This document shows positions 56,165 to 64,000 of a stretch of 64,000 nt of DNA, one piece after another; position 1 is the first letter of the stretch; each line of letters starts with the position of its first letter. The stretch is from Leptospira langatensis (GTDB taxonomy: Bacteria; Spirochaetota; Leptospiria; Leptospirales; Leptospiraceae). Location: positions 124,001-188,000 of the forward strand of contig NZ_RQER01000002.1 in assembly GCF_004770615.1 (NCBI RefSeq). The letters run 5' to 3'. The notes beneath the pieces were generated by a model. That model was not told the DNA's origin. It ran no database searches and saw nothing but the letters and a program-made list of their open reading frames with translations. The position numbers and the translations under genes are program-made.

Positions 56165-58906
56165 ATGATCGACTACCAAAATCGACGTATTACATTTCGC
56201 GAATCTACTTCACCTTGGATCCATTCCTTCTCCTTAGAGACGATCAAATGTCTGATCGTTTGTAGAGGACCTGTGCGTAAGGAAGCCATGGAGATCTTCG
56301 ACCAGATCGGAGTTAGGGAATATGGGATCCTTCTCTCCGAAAAAGACTCCGTCGTTTATCCGATGGCTCTTGCTCCCGAACTAAGGGATTTTAGATTCCC
56401 TTCCAATATCCACCGAGTCCCGGATTATATGGGTGCCGGCGCCGAAGAGAAAGCCGCTCGCATTAAGCAGATCATCCAGATCGCAAAGGATAACGATTAC
56501 ACCCATATCTTTGCCGGATACGGATTCATGGCAGAGGACGCCGAGTTCATCGAGGCGATCGAGGCGAGTGGGATCACCTTTATGGGACCTTCTTCTCATG
56601 TGGCTCACCAGGCAGGTTCTAAGGATGAGGCAAAGAAACTCGCTCGTAAACTGAATGTTTCCGTAACTCCAGGTGTGGATACGATCTCTGCCACTTGCTT
56701 ACTGAAGAAGGCGCCGGATGAGAAAGCACTTTCTGCTCTCGCAAAAGAAAAGGGATTAAACTTCACTTATAATTCTTCCGTTAGCGCGGCAGAAAATGCA
56801 GAAGCTCTTCTCTATGCCGGTTACGAGAAAATTGTAGAGTTAGTCACCATTGCAGAATTGCAAGCACAGGCCGAAATCGAATGTGCAGAGATCTGGAAGA
56901 AGTATCCGACCAACAGGATCCGCTTTAAGTATGTGGGCGGTGGTGGAGGAAAAGGACAAAGGGTCGTCTCTAAACCGGACGAGGTCAAAACTGCAGTACA
57001 GGAGATCCTATCCGAGTCCAAGGTAACCGCTCCAGGTTCCAATAGAAACTTCCTCATCGAATTGAATATCGAAAAGACCCGTCACAACGAGATCCAGCTG
57101 ATCGGAAACGGAGAATGGTGTCTCGCTCTTGGGGGAAGGGATTGCTCCGTTCAGATGCACGAGCAAAAACTACTCGAGATCTCCTTAACACAGGAATTGC
57201 TCCAAAACGAGATCGCTGCCGTAGAGAAAGTTTCCGCGAAGAAAGCAGAGATCCTAAAGGCAGATCTAAAAGTACTGCAAGAAATGGAAGAGCAATCCGA
57301 AAGATTCGGAAAGGCAGTGGCACTCAATAGCGTTTCCACTTTCGAGCTAATCGTAGAAGGGACCAATCACTTCTTCATGGAGATGAACACTCGTATCCAG
57401 GTAGAACACAGAGTGACTGAGATGGTCTATTCCCTTAAATTTACCAACCCGGAAAACAAGGCCGAATTCTTCGTCGTAGATAGTTTGATCGAAGCGATGG
57501 CGCTTATCGCACTCCATGGAAAAAGATTGCCTAAGCCGGAGCGTATCGTTCGGAATATTTCCGGAGCGGAAGTCCGGATCAATGCTACGAACAAGGCGAT
57601 CCAACCTCATGCCGGCGGTGTGATCCTGAATTGGTCCAAACCTTTACCGGAAGAGATCCGTGACGACCAAGGGATCTCCGTTCGTAATCCTGACACAGGT
57701 TTATTCGTACATTATAAAGTAGCTGGAGCATACGATTCGAATATCGCTCTATTGATCACATATGGGATCAGCAGAGAAGACAACCTTCGTAAACTCGGAA
57801 ATATACTTCGTAAGACCGAGTTACGAGGACAAGATCTGCAAACCAACCTGATCGTACATTACGGATTGATTAACTGGATCCTTGGAAAGGATGCGCTATT
57901 CAAGCCTTCTACTGCGTTCATGATCTCCTATCTGGCGGCAGTAGGTGCTCTGGAAAGCTTAGGCAAAGACGTGGATCTGGAGGTGGCTTGGAACAAGATC
58001 GTTTCCGCGGCTCCCGCAGAAGCGAAGAAGGTACTTTCCAGAAAACTCACCCTGATCACAAGACCAGTGGCGGATATACTCGCCGATGCCCATCTACTTG
58101 CAGGGTTTATCGGTTATCACGAGAACCTTTCTTGGAAGATAGAGAAGGATCAGGTCGTGTGGCTTCGAAATCCTGTCCATATCCTTACCGATCTCTATTA
58201 CTACCAGCATATGGAAGGCGAATTGCACCAATCCCCATCCGAACAGATCTGGGATCATGACCAACAAATACTCCAAGCTGCATTAGCTTTTTATAAAGAA
58301 TTAGAAGTAAGAACCGGCAAGAAAGCGGATTCAGCGGAATGGGATTCGTTCTTTGCAGGACCTAAACCTTCCGGTTTCGACGATGCTCTTTGGACAAAGG
58401 CAGTTGCTTCTCATAAAGGATTCCAACTTGGATTGGAACTCTTAAAACTGATCCCGAATCTCGGAAACAAATCCGGGTTCTATAAACTTTCGATCGACGA
58501 AAACTTAGAGCCAGTGATCCCTGAGGAATTCAAAAAGGCGGATACAAGAGACGCGTTTATCAAGTTCTTGGCTCCGGCTCCTAAAGCAAGTTCCGACGAG
58601 ATCGTGTCTCCTATGGGTGGAATGTTCTATTCCAAGGAAGCACCTGATCTTCCTGCAATGGTGAAAGAAGGAGAGCATTTCAAGGCTGGTCAGCCTCTAT
58701 TCATCGTAGAGGTTATGAAGATGTTCAACAAGATCACTGCACCATTCTCGGGAACCGTCAAAGAAGTTCTTCTGAAAGACAGCGACGGAAAGATCATCCA
58801 AAAGGGACAGTCCATCTTCAAGATCGTTCCGGACGAGGTCTTAAAGATCGAAACCCCGGAAGAGATCCAAGAAAGAAGGAACAAGGTTACTCTTTCCTTA
58901 CTCTAA
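56165..58906 (+). CDS. Acyl-CoA carboxylase biotin carboxylase/carrier (alpha) subunit
   Basis: Biotin carboxylase with a C-terminal biotin carrier. The 913-aa protein is longer than usual alpha subunits (about 600-700 aa). The ATP-grasp region has RIRFKYVGGGGGKGQRVVS and FMEMNTRIQVEHRVTEM; the normal ANRGEIA start is changed to CRGPVRKEA. A helical insertion (about residues 345-375) precedes the MNTR motif. The biotin site is Lys852 in VEVMKMFNKI. It is cotranscribed with the beta subunit. Confidence 0.87.
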   Translation: MIDYQNRRITFRESTSPWIHSFSLETIKCLIVCRGPVRKEAMEIFDQIGVREYGILLSEKDSVVYPMALAPELRDFRFPSNIHRVPDYMGAGAEEKAARIKQIIQIAKDNDYTHIFAGYGFMAEDAEFIEAIEASGITFMGPSSHVAHQAGSKDEAKKLARKLNVSVTPGVDTISATCLLKKAPDEKALSALAKEKGLNFTYNSSVSAAENAEALLYAGYEKIVELVTIAELQAQAEIECAEIWKKYPTNRIRFKYVGGGGGKGQRVVSKPDEVKTAVQEILSESKVTAPGSNRNFLIELNIEKTRHNEIQLIGNGEWCLALGGRDCSVQMHEQKLLEISLTQELLQNEIAAVEKVSAKKAEILKADLKVLQEMEEQSERFGKAVALNSVSTFELIVEGTNHFFMEMNTRIQVEHRVTEMVYSLKFTNPENKAEFFVVDSLIEAMALIALHGKRLPKPERIVRNISGAEVRINATNKAIQPHAGGVILNWSKPLPEEIRDDQGISVRNPDTGLFVHYKVAGAYDSNIALLITYGISREDNLRKLGNILRKTELRGQDLQTNLIVHYGLINWILGKDALFKPSTAFMISYLAAVGALESLGKDVDLEVAWNKIVSAAPAEAKKVLSRKLTLITRPVADILADAHLLAGFIGYHENLSWKIEKDQVVWLRNPVHILTDLYYYQHMEGELHQSPSEQIWDHDQQILQAALAFYKELEVRTGKKADSAEWDSFFAGPKPSGFDDALWTKAVASHKGFQLGLELLKLIPNLGNKSGFYKLSIDENLEPVIPEEFKKADTRDAFIKFLAPAPKASSDEIVSPMGGMFYSKEAPDLPAMVKEGEHFKAGQPLFIVEVMKMFNKITAPFSGTVKEVLLKDSDGKIIQKGQSIFKIVPDEVLKIETPEEIQERRNKVTLSLL

Positions 58907-58917
58907 AAAATGCAAAG

Positions 58918-58951
58918 GATCCTTGCTTTGGTCTCTACTTAAGCAAGGATC
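58918..58951 (-). terminator. Terminator of the chemosensory operon
   Basis: GATCCTTGCTT (58918-58928) and AAGCAAGGATC (58941-58951) form an 11-bp stem around 12 bases, overlapping the cheB stop. On the minus strand CTTTGCATTTTTT follows, giving a six-T run. Confidence 0.75.
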
Positions 58952-59970
58952 TCCGCTGGGATCTCCTCCAAGGAAAGGATCTTTTCCGCGGCTCCTCTCT
59001 CGATCGCTTCCCTAGGCATTCCGAATACCACTGAACTTGCTTCGTCCTGAGCAATAGTCCTTCCACCTGTTTTACGGATCTCTAATAGACCTTCTGCGCC
59101 ATCGGCTCCCATTCCAGTGAGCAAGAAGGCCTTAGCATTCCTCCCCACATTCTTAGCGACCGAGTGAAATAGAACATCTACTGAAGGGCGATGTCTGTTT
59201 ACGAGAGGTCCTTCCTTGACCCGAACCACGAATTGCGCTCCGTTACCTATGACTTCCATATGCTTGTTTCCGGGAGCGATGAGAGCAGTGCCTTCTTGCA
59301 CCCTATCCCCATCCTTTGCCTCTCGGACTTGGATCTTGCAGAGCTTATCCAGGCGATTTGCAAAGGCCTCCGTAAATCTCTCAGGCATATGCTGAACGAT
59401 CACTATTCCCGGGCAATTTGCAGGAAGAGAAGTAAGTATTTCTTCGAGTGCGATAGTTCCCCCGGTAGAAGTCCCGATAGCCACGATCCGATCCGTCGTC
59501 TTAATTTTCGAAAAATCTAATGCATTTGTTTTCATGACTGGGACTGCTGACTTGTTATGGGACCTTACCCTAGAAACGGAAGCGGAACGGACCGCCTCTC
59601 CTAAGGAAATTACCGAATCCTCCAAGAAATCCTTTAATCCTATCTTCGGCTTGGTCACTATACCCACGGCTCCTTCTTTCAAGGCAATCCAAGTCGTCTC
59701 CGACTCCTTTTCCGCAAGAGAGGAACAGATGAGTACAGGAGTAGGTCTTTCTTGCATGATCCTTTTCAAGAAACTGATCCCATCCATTCTGGGCATTTCT
59801 ATATCCAATACGAATACATCGGGCCAGATATTCGACCTTTCTAACTTTTCCAAAGCGAATACCGGATCGGGAGCGGAGCCTATCACCTTTATATCATTGT
59901 TCTTTTCCAAAACCTGCGTAAGCACAGTGCGGACCACTGCGGAATCATCTATTATAAAAACATATATCAT
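58939..59970 (-). CDS. cheB: Chemotaxis methylesterase/glutamine deamidase CheB
   Basis: Response-regulated methylesterase that resets receptors. The receiver domain (residues 1-120) has the acidic pair in FIIDDS and the phosphorylated Asp56 in [11 protein letters not shown]. The esterase domain has Ser in IGTSTGG, His in QHMPERF and Asp in [12 protein letters not shown]. At 343 aa the length is normal. It starts 3 bases after cheD. Confidence 0.95.
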   Translation of the reverse strand: MIYVFIIDDSAVVRTVLTQVLEKNNDIKVIGSAPDPVFALEKLERSNIWPDVFVLDIEMPRMDGISFLKRIMQERPTPVLICSSLAEKESETTWIALKEGAVGIVTKPKIGLKDFLEDSVISLGEAVRSASVSRVRSHNKSAVPVMKTNALDFSKIKTTDRIVAIGTSTGGTIALEEILTSLPANCPGIVIVQHMPERFTEAFANRLDKLCKIQVREAKDGDRVQEGTALIAPGNKHMEVIGNGAQFVVRVKEGPLVNRHRPSVDVLFHSVAKNVGRNAKAFLLTGMGADGAEGLLEIRKTGGRTIAQDEASSVVFGMPREAIERGAAEKILSLEEIPAEILA

Positions 59971-59973
59971 ATT

Positions 59974-60468
59974 TTATGAATTCTTTGGATTTTCCATATA
60001 TACCTCTCCATCCCAAAGAGAGAAATAGATCTTTCGATGAGAGGATCCGCCGGTATTTGCGGCCGAAAGAGTGATATTTGCCTTCTTGATCAGCGTTTGG
60101 ACCGCCTCTACATTCTTATCGCCAATCTCAACGATCTTTCTCACTTCCTCTAAATTCTCCTCATCCGGCGAGAACATGGAAGCTCCTCCAAAGATCTTAC
60201 AGACGAATCTGCCAGGCCTTTCGCCCAGTAGACTGAATTTCTCTAAGAAGGTTTCGATCGCATCGTCCGCATACTTATTGTGCGGATCGGGAACACTAGA
60301 GGGCCTCTTAGGAAGCATGATATGCGCCATTCCTCCCACTCTATAATAAGGATGCCAAAGACAGATCGCGACACAGGACCCGAGTAGAGTTCGAATCCTT
60401 GTACCGTTCTCTCCCCAGTATAATCCTCCCGGTTGTAGGAAGATATCCTTTACAATGTCAGGTTCCAT
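59974..60468 (-). CDS. cheD: Chemoreceptor glutamine deamidase CheD
   Basis: Deamidates glutamines on chemoreceptors. The 164-aa protein has the catalytic Cys in TLLGSCVAICL and the following His in GGMAHIMLPKR, plus KIFGGASMF typical of CheD. The start overlaps the cheW stop by one base (TAATG). Receptor binding by its C-terminal motif could not be confirmed; the neighbouring receptor ends without an obvious CheD-binding pentapeptide. Confidence 0.93.
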   Translation of the reverse strand: MEPDIVKDIFLQPGGLYWGENGTRIRTLLGSCVAICLWHPYYRVGGMAHIMLPKRPSSVPDPHNKYADDAIETFLEKFSLLGERPGRFVCKIFGGASMFSPDEENLEEVRKIVEIGDKNVEAVQTLIKKANITLSAANTGGSSHRKIYFSLWDGEVYMENPKNS

Positions 60469-60983
60469 TATGCCGGATTCGAAGCCGTTAGATGACTCGC
60501 TTCTTCTCTTGTTTCTTCCAGTGCGGTCAATTCCTCTACAGTAAGAAGACGTACAAGATTCAAAAGAAGAATGAAACCGCTTGCCTGTCTTGCCATCCCT
60601 GAAAGAAAGTCCACTCGTATCCTCGAACCGAAAGTAGGGGGAGGCTCGATCTCCGAAGAAGGGATACTCAATACCTCATATACGGATTCCACGATAAGAC
60701 CTATATCCATTCTAGCCCCGTTCACCGATTCCGGCACCTCTACGATCACGATGCAAGTTCTCTTGTCCGGAGAATGTTTCTTCCTAAAGAACTTATCGCT
60801 CACGTCCAAGACAGGGACCACATTGCCACGAAGATTGATCACTCCCGGAATGAAGGAAGGCATCATGGGCACAGTGGTCACATGAGTGTATTCCAAGATC
60901 TCTTTTACATTCAGTAACCCGATCCCGAAAGTTTCGTCTCCTATCTTAAAGGTTAAGTATTGATTGTCCTCGAAATTGCTCAT
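60468..60983 (-). CDS. cheW: Chemotaxis coupling protein CheW
   Basis: Scaffold joining receptors to the kinase CheA. The 171-aa beta-barrel protein has FKIGDETFGIGLLNVKEIL, PSFIPGVINLRGNVVPVLD and a C-terminal CheW pattern with a longer helical tail. It sits 7 bases after the receptor gene and is coupled to cheD. No cheA is visible in the window. Confidence 0.93.
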   Translation of the reverse strand: MSNFEDNQYLTFKIGDETFGIGLLNVKEILEYTHVTTVPMMPSFIPGVINLRGNVVPVLDVSDKFFRKKHSPDKRTCIVIVEVPESVNGARMDIGLIVESVYEVLSIPSSEIEPPPTFGSRIRVDFLSGMARQASGFILLLNLVRLLTVEELTALEETREEASHLTASNPA

Positions 60984-60990
60984 CTGACCC

Positions 60991-63864
60991 TCAATACTTC
61001 TCGAACTTGGATTTCTCTTGCACGTTGATGGATCTCAGAGAGGCCTTTTTCGACCCATTACTCACTTCCTTGAACTGATGCTCTTTACTCAAACGGAAGA
61101 ACATTACGGATTCTCGCAAGGATTCCGCTTGGCTATTCATCTCTTCCGCAATGGCAGCTAACTCTTCCGATGCGGAAGCGTTCTGCTGGGATACCTGATC
61201 CAATTGTCCCATTGCCTTATTGATCTCCACCACACTCGAGGCCTGCTCCTCGCTGGAAGCGGTGATCTCTTGGACCAAATCCGCAGTTTTTCTAATATTC
61301 GGAACGATATCCCCAATGAGTTTCCCTGCCTTCTCTGCGATCGCAACAGAAGAAACGGCAAGACTAGAGATCTCATTTGCGGATTTCTGGCTTCTTTCCG
61401 CAAGCTTGCGCACTTCGGAAGCGACCACTGCGAATCCTCGACCATGCTCTCCGGCTCTTGCAGCTTCGATCGCTGCATTTAATGCGAGTAGGTTCGTTTG
61501 ATAAGCGATATCCTCAATGATCGATATCTTCTCCGCAATCTGCTTCATCGCACTTACGGTCTCAGTTACAGACTTTCCACCGTCTTCCGCATCTCTGGAT
61601 GACTGGCTCGCGATCTGTTCTGTTTGTTTGGAGTTACTTGCGTTCTGATCGATAGAAGCGGTCATTTCTTCGAGAGAAGAAGTAGTCTCTTCTACGGACG
61701 CAGCTTGTTGAGAAGCTCCCTGGCTCAATGAATTTGCAGTGGAGGAAACCTCTGCAGCGGAACCGACCAAACTTCCCGATTTCATGACGATATCTCCCAT
61801 GATCTCGTTTAGTTTATCCACGGTACTATTCCCGAACTCTTTCAGCTTACCGAAAGTACCGAAGTATTCATTCTCAATCTTAGAAGTAAGATCCCCATTA
61901 GCGAGTCTCTCTAACGCGGAGAGAACCTCGTTCAGTCCCACCTCGCTGACCTGGAGTAGGGAATTCAAGGCTCCTCCGAGTGTTTTGAAGAAACCTTCCT
62001 TGCCGTCCATAATAACTCTGGTCTTGAAATCTCCTTTGGTTGCCGCATTTACGATCTCTTCGATCTCCTTCTGCACCGCAAGCTCATTCGTAACGTCAGA
62101 CCATTCCACCACGGCGCCCAATCTTTGACCGTCTGTGCTTAGGATCGGGTTAGCGACTAAATTGAAAGAGCGACCACCTATTGCGATAGAAGACTCATAG
62201 GTAGAATTCAAATTTCCGATCAGATTTCTCTGATGAGATGGATTCTTATGGAAACTATCTATATTCGTTCCGATCAATTTCTGCAAATTAAAGGCGCTCA
62301 ATTGTTTCCGAATGTCCATCTCGCTTCCCTGGAACATCTTATAGACTGCCTTGTTCATGTACTTGATATTGAAGTCCATGTCCGCGATCATTACGTTGGT
62401 ACTGGTATTATCCAATGCCACCTTGATCCGGGTTAATTCCTCATTCTCGAGCCTTCTTGTTTCAGCGACCTTTTTCTGCTCGGTCACATCCGACCATTCC
62501 ACAACCGCGCCGAGTCGATCCCCCGAGTCGGTTAAGATTGGATTTGCGATGAGATCAAATGTTCTACCTCCGATCTCGATACTGGATTTAAATGTTGTAG
62601 TAAAAGAACCGAGCAATCCTCTTTGGTGAGCTGGATTCTTATGATAAGTATCTATATTCGATCCGATGAGTTTGTTCAAATGGAAATTACTCAGTTGTTT
62701 CCGGATATCATTCTCACCGATCTCGAACATCTTCACGATCGCTTTATTCATGTACTTGATATTCAAGTTATTATCGGCGATCATAATATTGGTGCTCGTA
62801 TTATCCAGGGCGACTTTGATACGAGTAAGCTCTTCGTTTTCCGCTCTACGGATTTCCTGCATTTTTTTCTGTTCTGTCACGTCCGCCCATTCGACTACAG
62901 TTCCTAATCTTTCTCCTGAGTTCGTCAAGATAGGATTCGCGATCAGATCAAAGGAACGTCCACCGATCTCAATATTAGAGCGGAAGGTTTTACTCAGATC
63001 TTTTAGTAAGTTCCGTTGGTGAGCCGGATTCTTGTGGAATGCGTCAATATTCGTGCCCATCAATGCTTCCGAGCGGAACTGAGTGAGTTGCTTCTTGATA
63101 TCTTCTTCCGCATCGGAGAACATATGGCGGATCGCCTTATTCATATAAGTAACTTTCAGATTTACATCTGCCATCATGATATTCGTAGACACGTTATCTA
63201 AAGCGGTCTTGATCCGAACAAATTCTTCCGAATCCGCTCTAGAATCCAACACAGGTCCTCTGGAGAATGGTTTCAGGTAGATGGCTAAGGCAGGCAAAAG
63301 CAGTGTCCCGAATACCGCGAATAGGAAATGGTAATATACGGATCCTTTTGCAATGGCCTTAGGAGGGATCTCGAAAGAAGTCCCGGACCACTTTTCTCGT
63401 AGCACCTCGAACTTAGGAAGAGTGGACTGAACCAGATGCTCGACAAAATTTTCTTGTGTATTCTTACCCGCTCCACTTAGGATCGCCTTTCCCGCGAGGA
63501 GAGATTCATAGACCTCATCCAGATCTTCTTCTAGCATTTTTAATTCGGAAGAATTCGATCCTGCCTTGGCTAAGGACGAAAGATCAGCCTTCAGATCTTC
63601 CTTCTTCTTTTTAATGGAATCCAGTTTCGATATTAGAGATTCTTTATTTTGGTTCGGCATAAAAAGGGAATATAGATCCGAGCCTAAATAAGAAAAATTC
63701 GATCGGATCGTTTCTCCAGGAGACGAGCCGGATTCGTTCGAATCCCTTTGATCCGGTCCAAAATGGTCGAAATAATAACTCCAACCGGCAGATCCAAAAG
63801 TAAGAAGGATCCCTAATAGAAAGATCCAAACCAGAACGATTGCTTTGCTTTTGCCTTGTGCCAT
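60991..63864 (-). CDS. Methyl-accepting chemotaxis protein with three PAS domains
   Basis: Inner-membrane chemoreceptor of 957 aa. Helices lie at about residues 9-29 and 178-198, with a helical periplasmic domain of about 150 residues between them. Three similar PAS domains follow (about 215-340, 345-465 and 467-590), each with N-x-x-Y-M-N-K-A and a closing VVEWSDVT. After a HAMP-like linker ([14 protein letters not shown], then [12 protein letters not shown]) comes the signalling hairpin with [21 protein letters not shown]. The PAS repeats may bind haem, flavin or small ligands. It heads the operon with cheW, cheD and cheB. Confidence 0.92.
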   Translation of the reverse strand: MAQGKSKAIVLVWIFLLGILLTFGSAGWSYYFDHFGPDQRDSNESGSSPGETIRSNFSYLGSDLYSLFMPNQNKESLISKLDSIKKKKEDLKADLSSLAKAGSNSSELKMLEEDLDEVYESLLAGKAILSGAGKNTQENFVEHLVQSTLPKFEVLREKWSGTSFEIPPKAIAKGSVYYHFLFAVFGTLLLPALAIYLKPFSRGPVLDSRADSEEFVRIKTALDNVSTNIMMADVNLKVTYMNKAIRHMFSDAEEDIKKQLTQFRSEALMGTNIDAFHKNPAHQRNLLKDLSKTFRSNIEIGGRSFDLIANPILTNSGERLGTVVEWADVTEQKKMQEIRRAENEELTRIKVALDNTSTNIMIADNNLNIKYMNKAIVKMFEIGENDIRKQLSNFHLNKLIGSNIDTYHKNPAHQRGLLGSFTTTFKSSIEIGGRTFDLIANPILTDSGDRLGAVVEWSDVTEQKKVAETRRLENEELTRIKVALDNTSTNVMIADMDFNIKYMNKAVYKMFQGSEMDIRKQLSAFNLQKLIGTNIDSFHKNPSHQRNLIGNLNSTYESSIAIGGRSFNLVANPILSTDGQRLGAVVEWSDVTNELAVQKEIEEIVNAATKGDFKTRVIMDGKEGFFKTLGGALNSLLQVSEVGLNEVLSALERLANGDLTSKIENEYFGTFGKLKEFGNSTVDKLNEIMGDIVMKSGSLVGSAAEVSSTANSLSQGASQQAASVEETTSSLEEMTASIDQNASNSKQTEQIASQSSRDAEDGGKSVTETVSAMKQIAEKISIIEDIAYQTNLLALNAAIEAARAGEHGRGFAVVASEVRKLAERSQKSANEISSLAVSSVAIAEKAGKLIGDIVPNIRKTADLVQEITASSEEQASSVVEINKAMGQLDQVSQQNASASEELAAIAEEMNSQAESLRESVMFFRLSKEHQFKEVSNGSKKASLRSINVQEKSKFEKY
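62100..63222 (-). repeat. Three tandem PAS-domain coding repeats
   Basis: Three units of roughly 370-375 bases in the receptor gene encode near-identical PAS domains. Each contains H-K-N-P-x-H-Q-R, I-G-G-R-x-F-x-L-x-A-N-P-I-L and D-x-T. The units are diverged at DNA level, so the triplication is not very recent. Confidence 0.75.
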
Positions 63865-64000
63865 ACGTTTTTACCTATTCTCAAAATTAATAACTTATTT
63901 CTAATTCGATCATGAATGCAGTATGATAGGATTTATTCCTACTTAGAGCGTATCTTTTCTCTTTCTCTCAAATTCGATCTTTGGATCTTTAATAGGGAAT

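Overview
The window looks like a chromosomal segment of a Leptospira species (Spirochaetes). Support comes from moderate GC content, the rpsU-yqeY-dnaG-rpoD cluster, a leptospiral-type peptide deformylase (about 178 aa), a split acyl-CoA carboxylase with a very long biotin subunit, and many GAF/PAS/SpoIIE signalling proteins. The genus call comes from protein character and was not checked by database search. No CRISPR array or insertion sequence was seen. One tRNA gene (Ala, GGC) is present.

Positions 1-11.2 kb are the right part of a contractile-tail module of a myophage-type prophage or tailocin. The order is sheath, tube, tail chaperone (probably with a +1 frameshift extension), tape measure, Dit-like connector, baseplate plug, hub, Gp138-type spike, gp25-like wedge, baseplate J, gpI-like protein, and two paralogous receptor-binding fibres. 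Each fibre ends in exactly seven repeats of about 44 aa, so probably a seven-bladed propeller. No capsid, integrase, holin or endolysin is visible, so the element runs off the left edge and may or may not be a complete phage. Positions 11.2-13.8 kb are a mixed border: an orphan seven-helix sensor-like membrane protein, a helix-turn-helix repressor on the minus strand with palindromes upstream, and a broken Hint-domain gene with a Cys-rich tail.

Positions 13.8-18.1 kb hold a dihaem cytochrome c and an MgtA-like P-type ATPase. Fourteen bases after the ATPase is a small membrane protein shaped like a potassium-channel pore whose selectivity filter is destroyed. Positions 18.2-27.6 kb form a tight alpha-glucan operon behind a good sigma-70 promoter: GT4 synthase, GH57 enzyme, GlgX debranching enzyme, MalQ and glycogen phosphorylase. 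Positions 27.7-30.5 kb encode a three-gene ABC exporter (adaptor, FtsX-type permease, ATPase). A DUF2892 protein, a second P-type ATPase, galE and class I fructose-bisphosphatase follow.

Positions 35.8-50.9 kb are mostly housekeeping: several small unknowns, rpsU-yqeY-dnaG-rpoD, glpD, tyrS, a NodB-fold protein, an RND pump, def with a coupled hydrolase-like gene, and tRNA-Ala. Positions 50.9-54.4 kb are a partner-switch signalling operon (coiled-coil protein, GAF-SpoIIE-HATPase protein, STAS protein). Positions 54.5-58.9 kb encode the two acyl-CoA carboxylase subunits. The window ends with a minus-strand chemosensory operon, MCP (three PAS domains)-cheW-cheD-cheB, without cheA or cheR in view.
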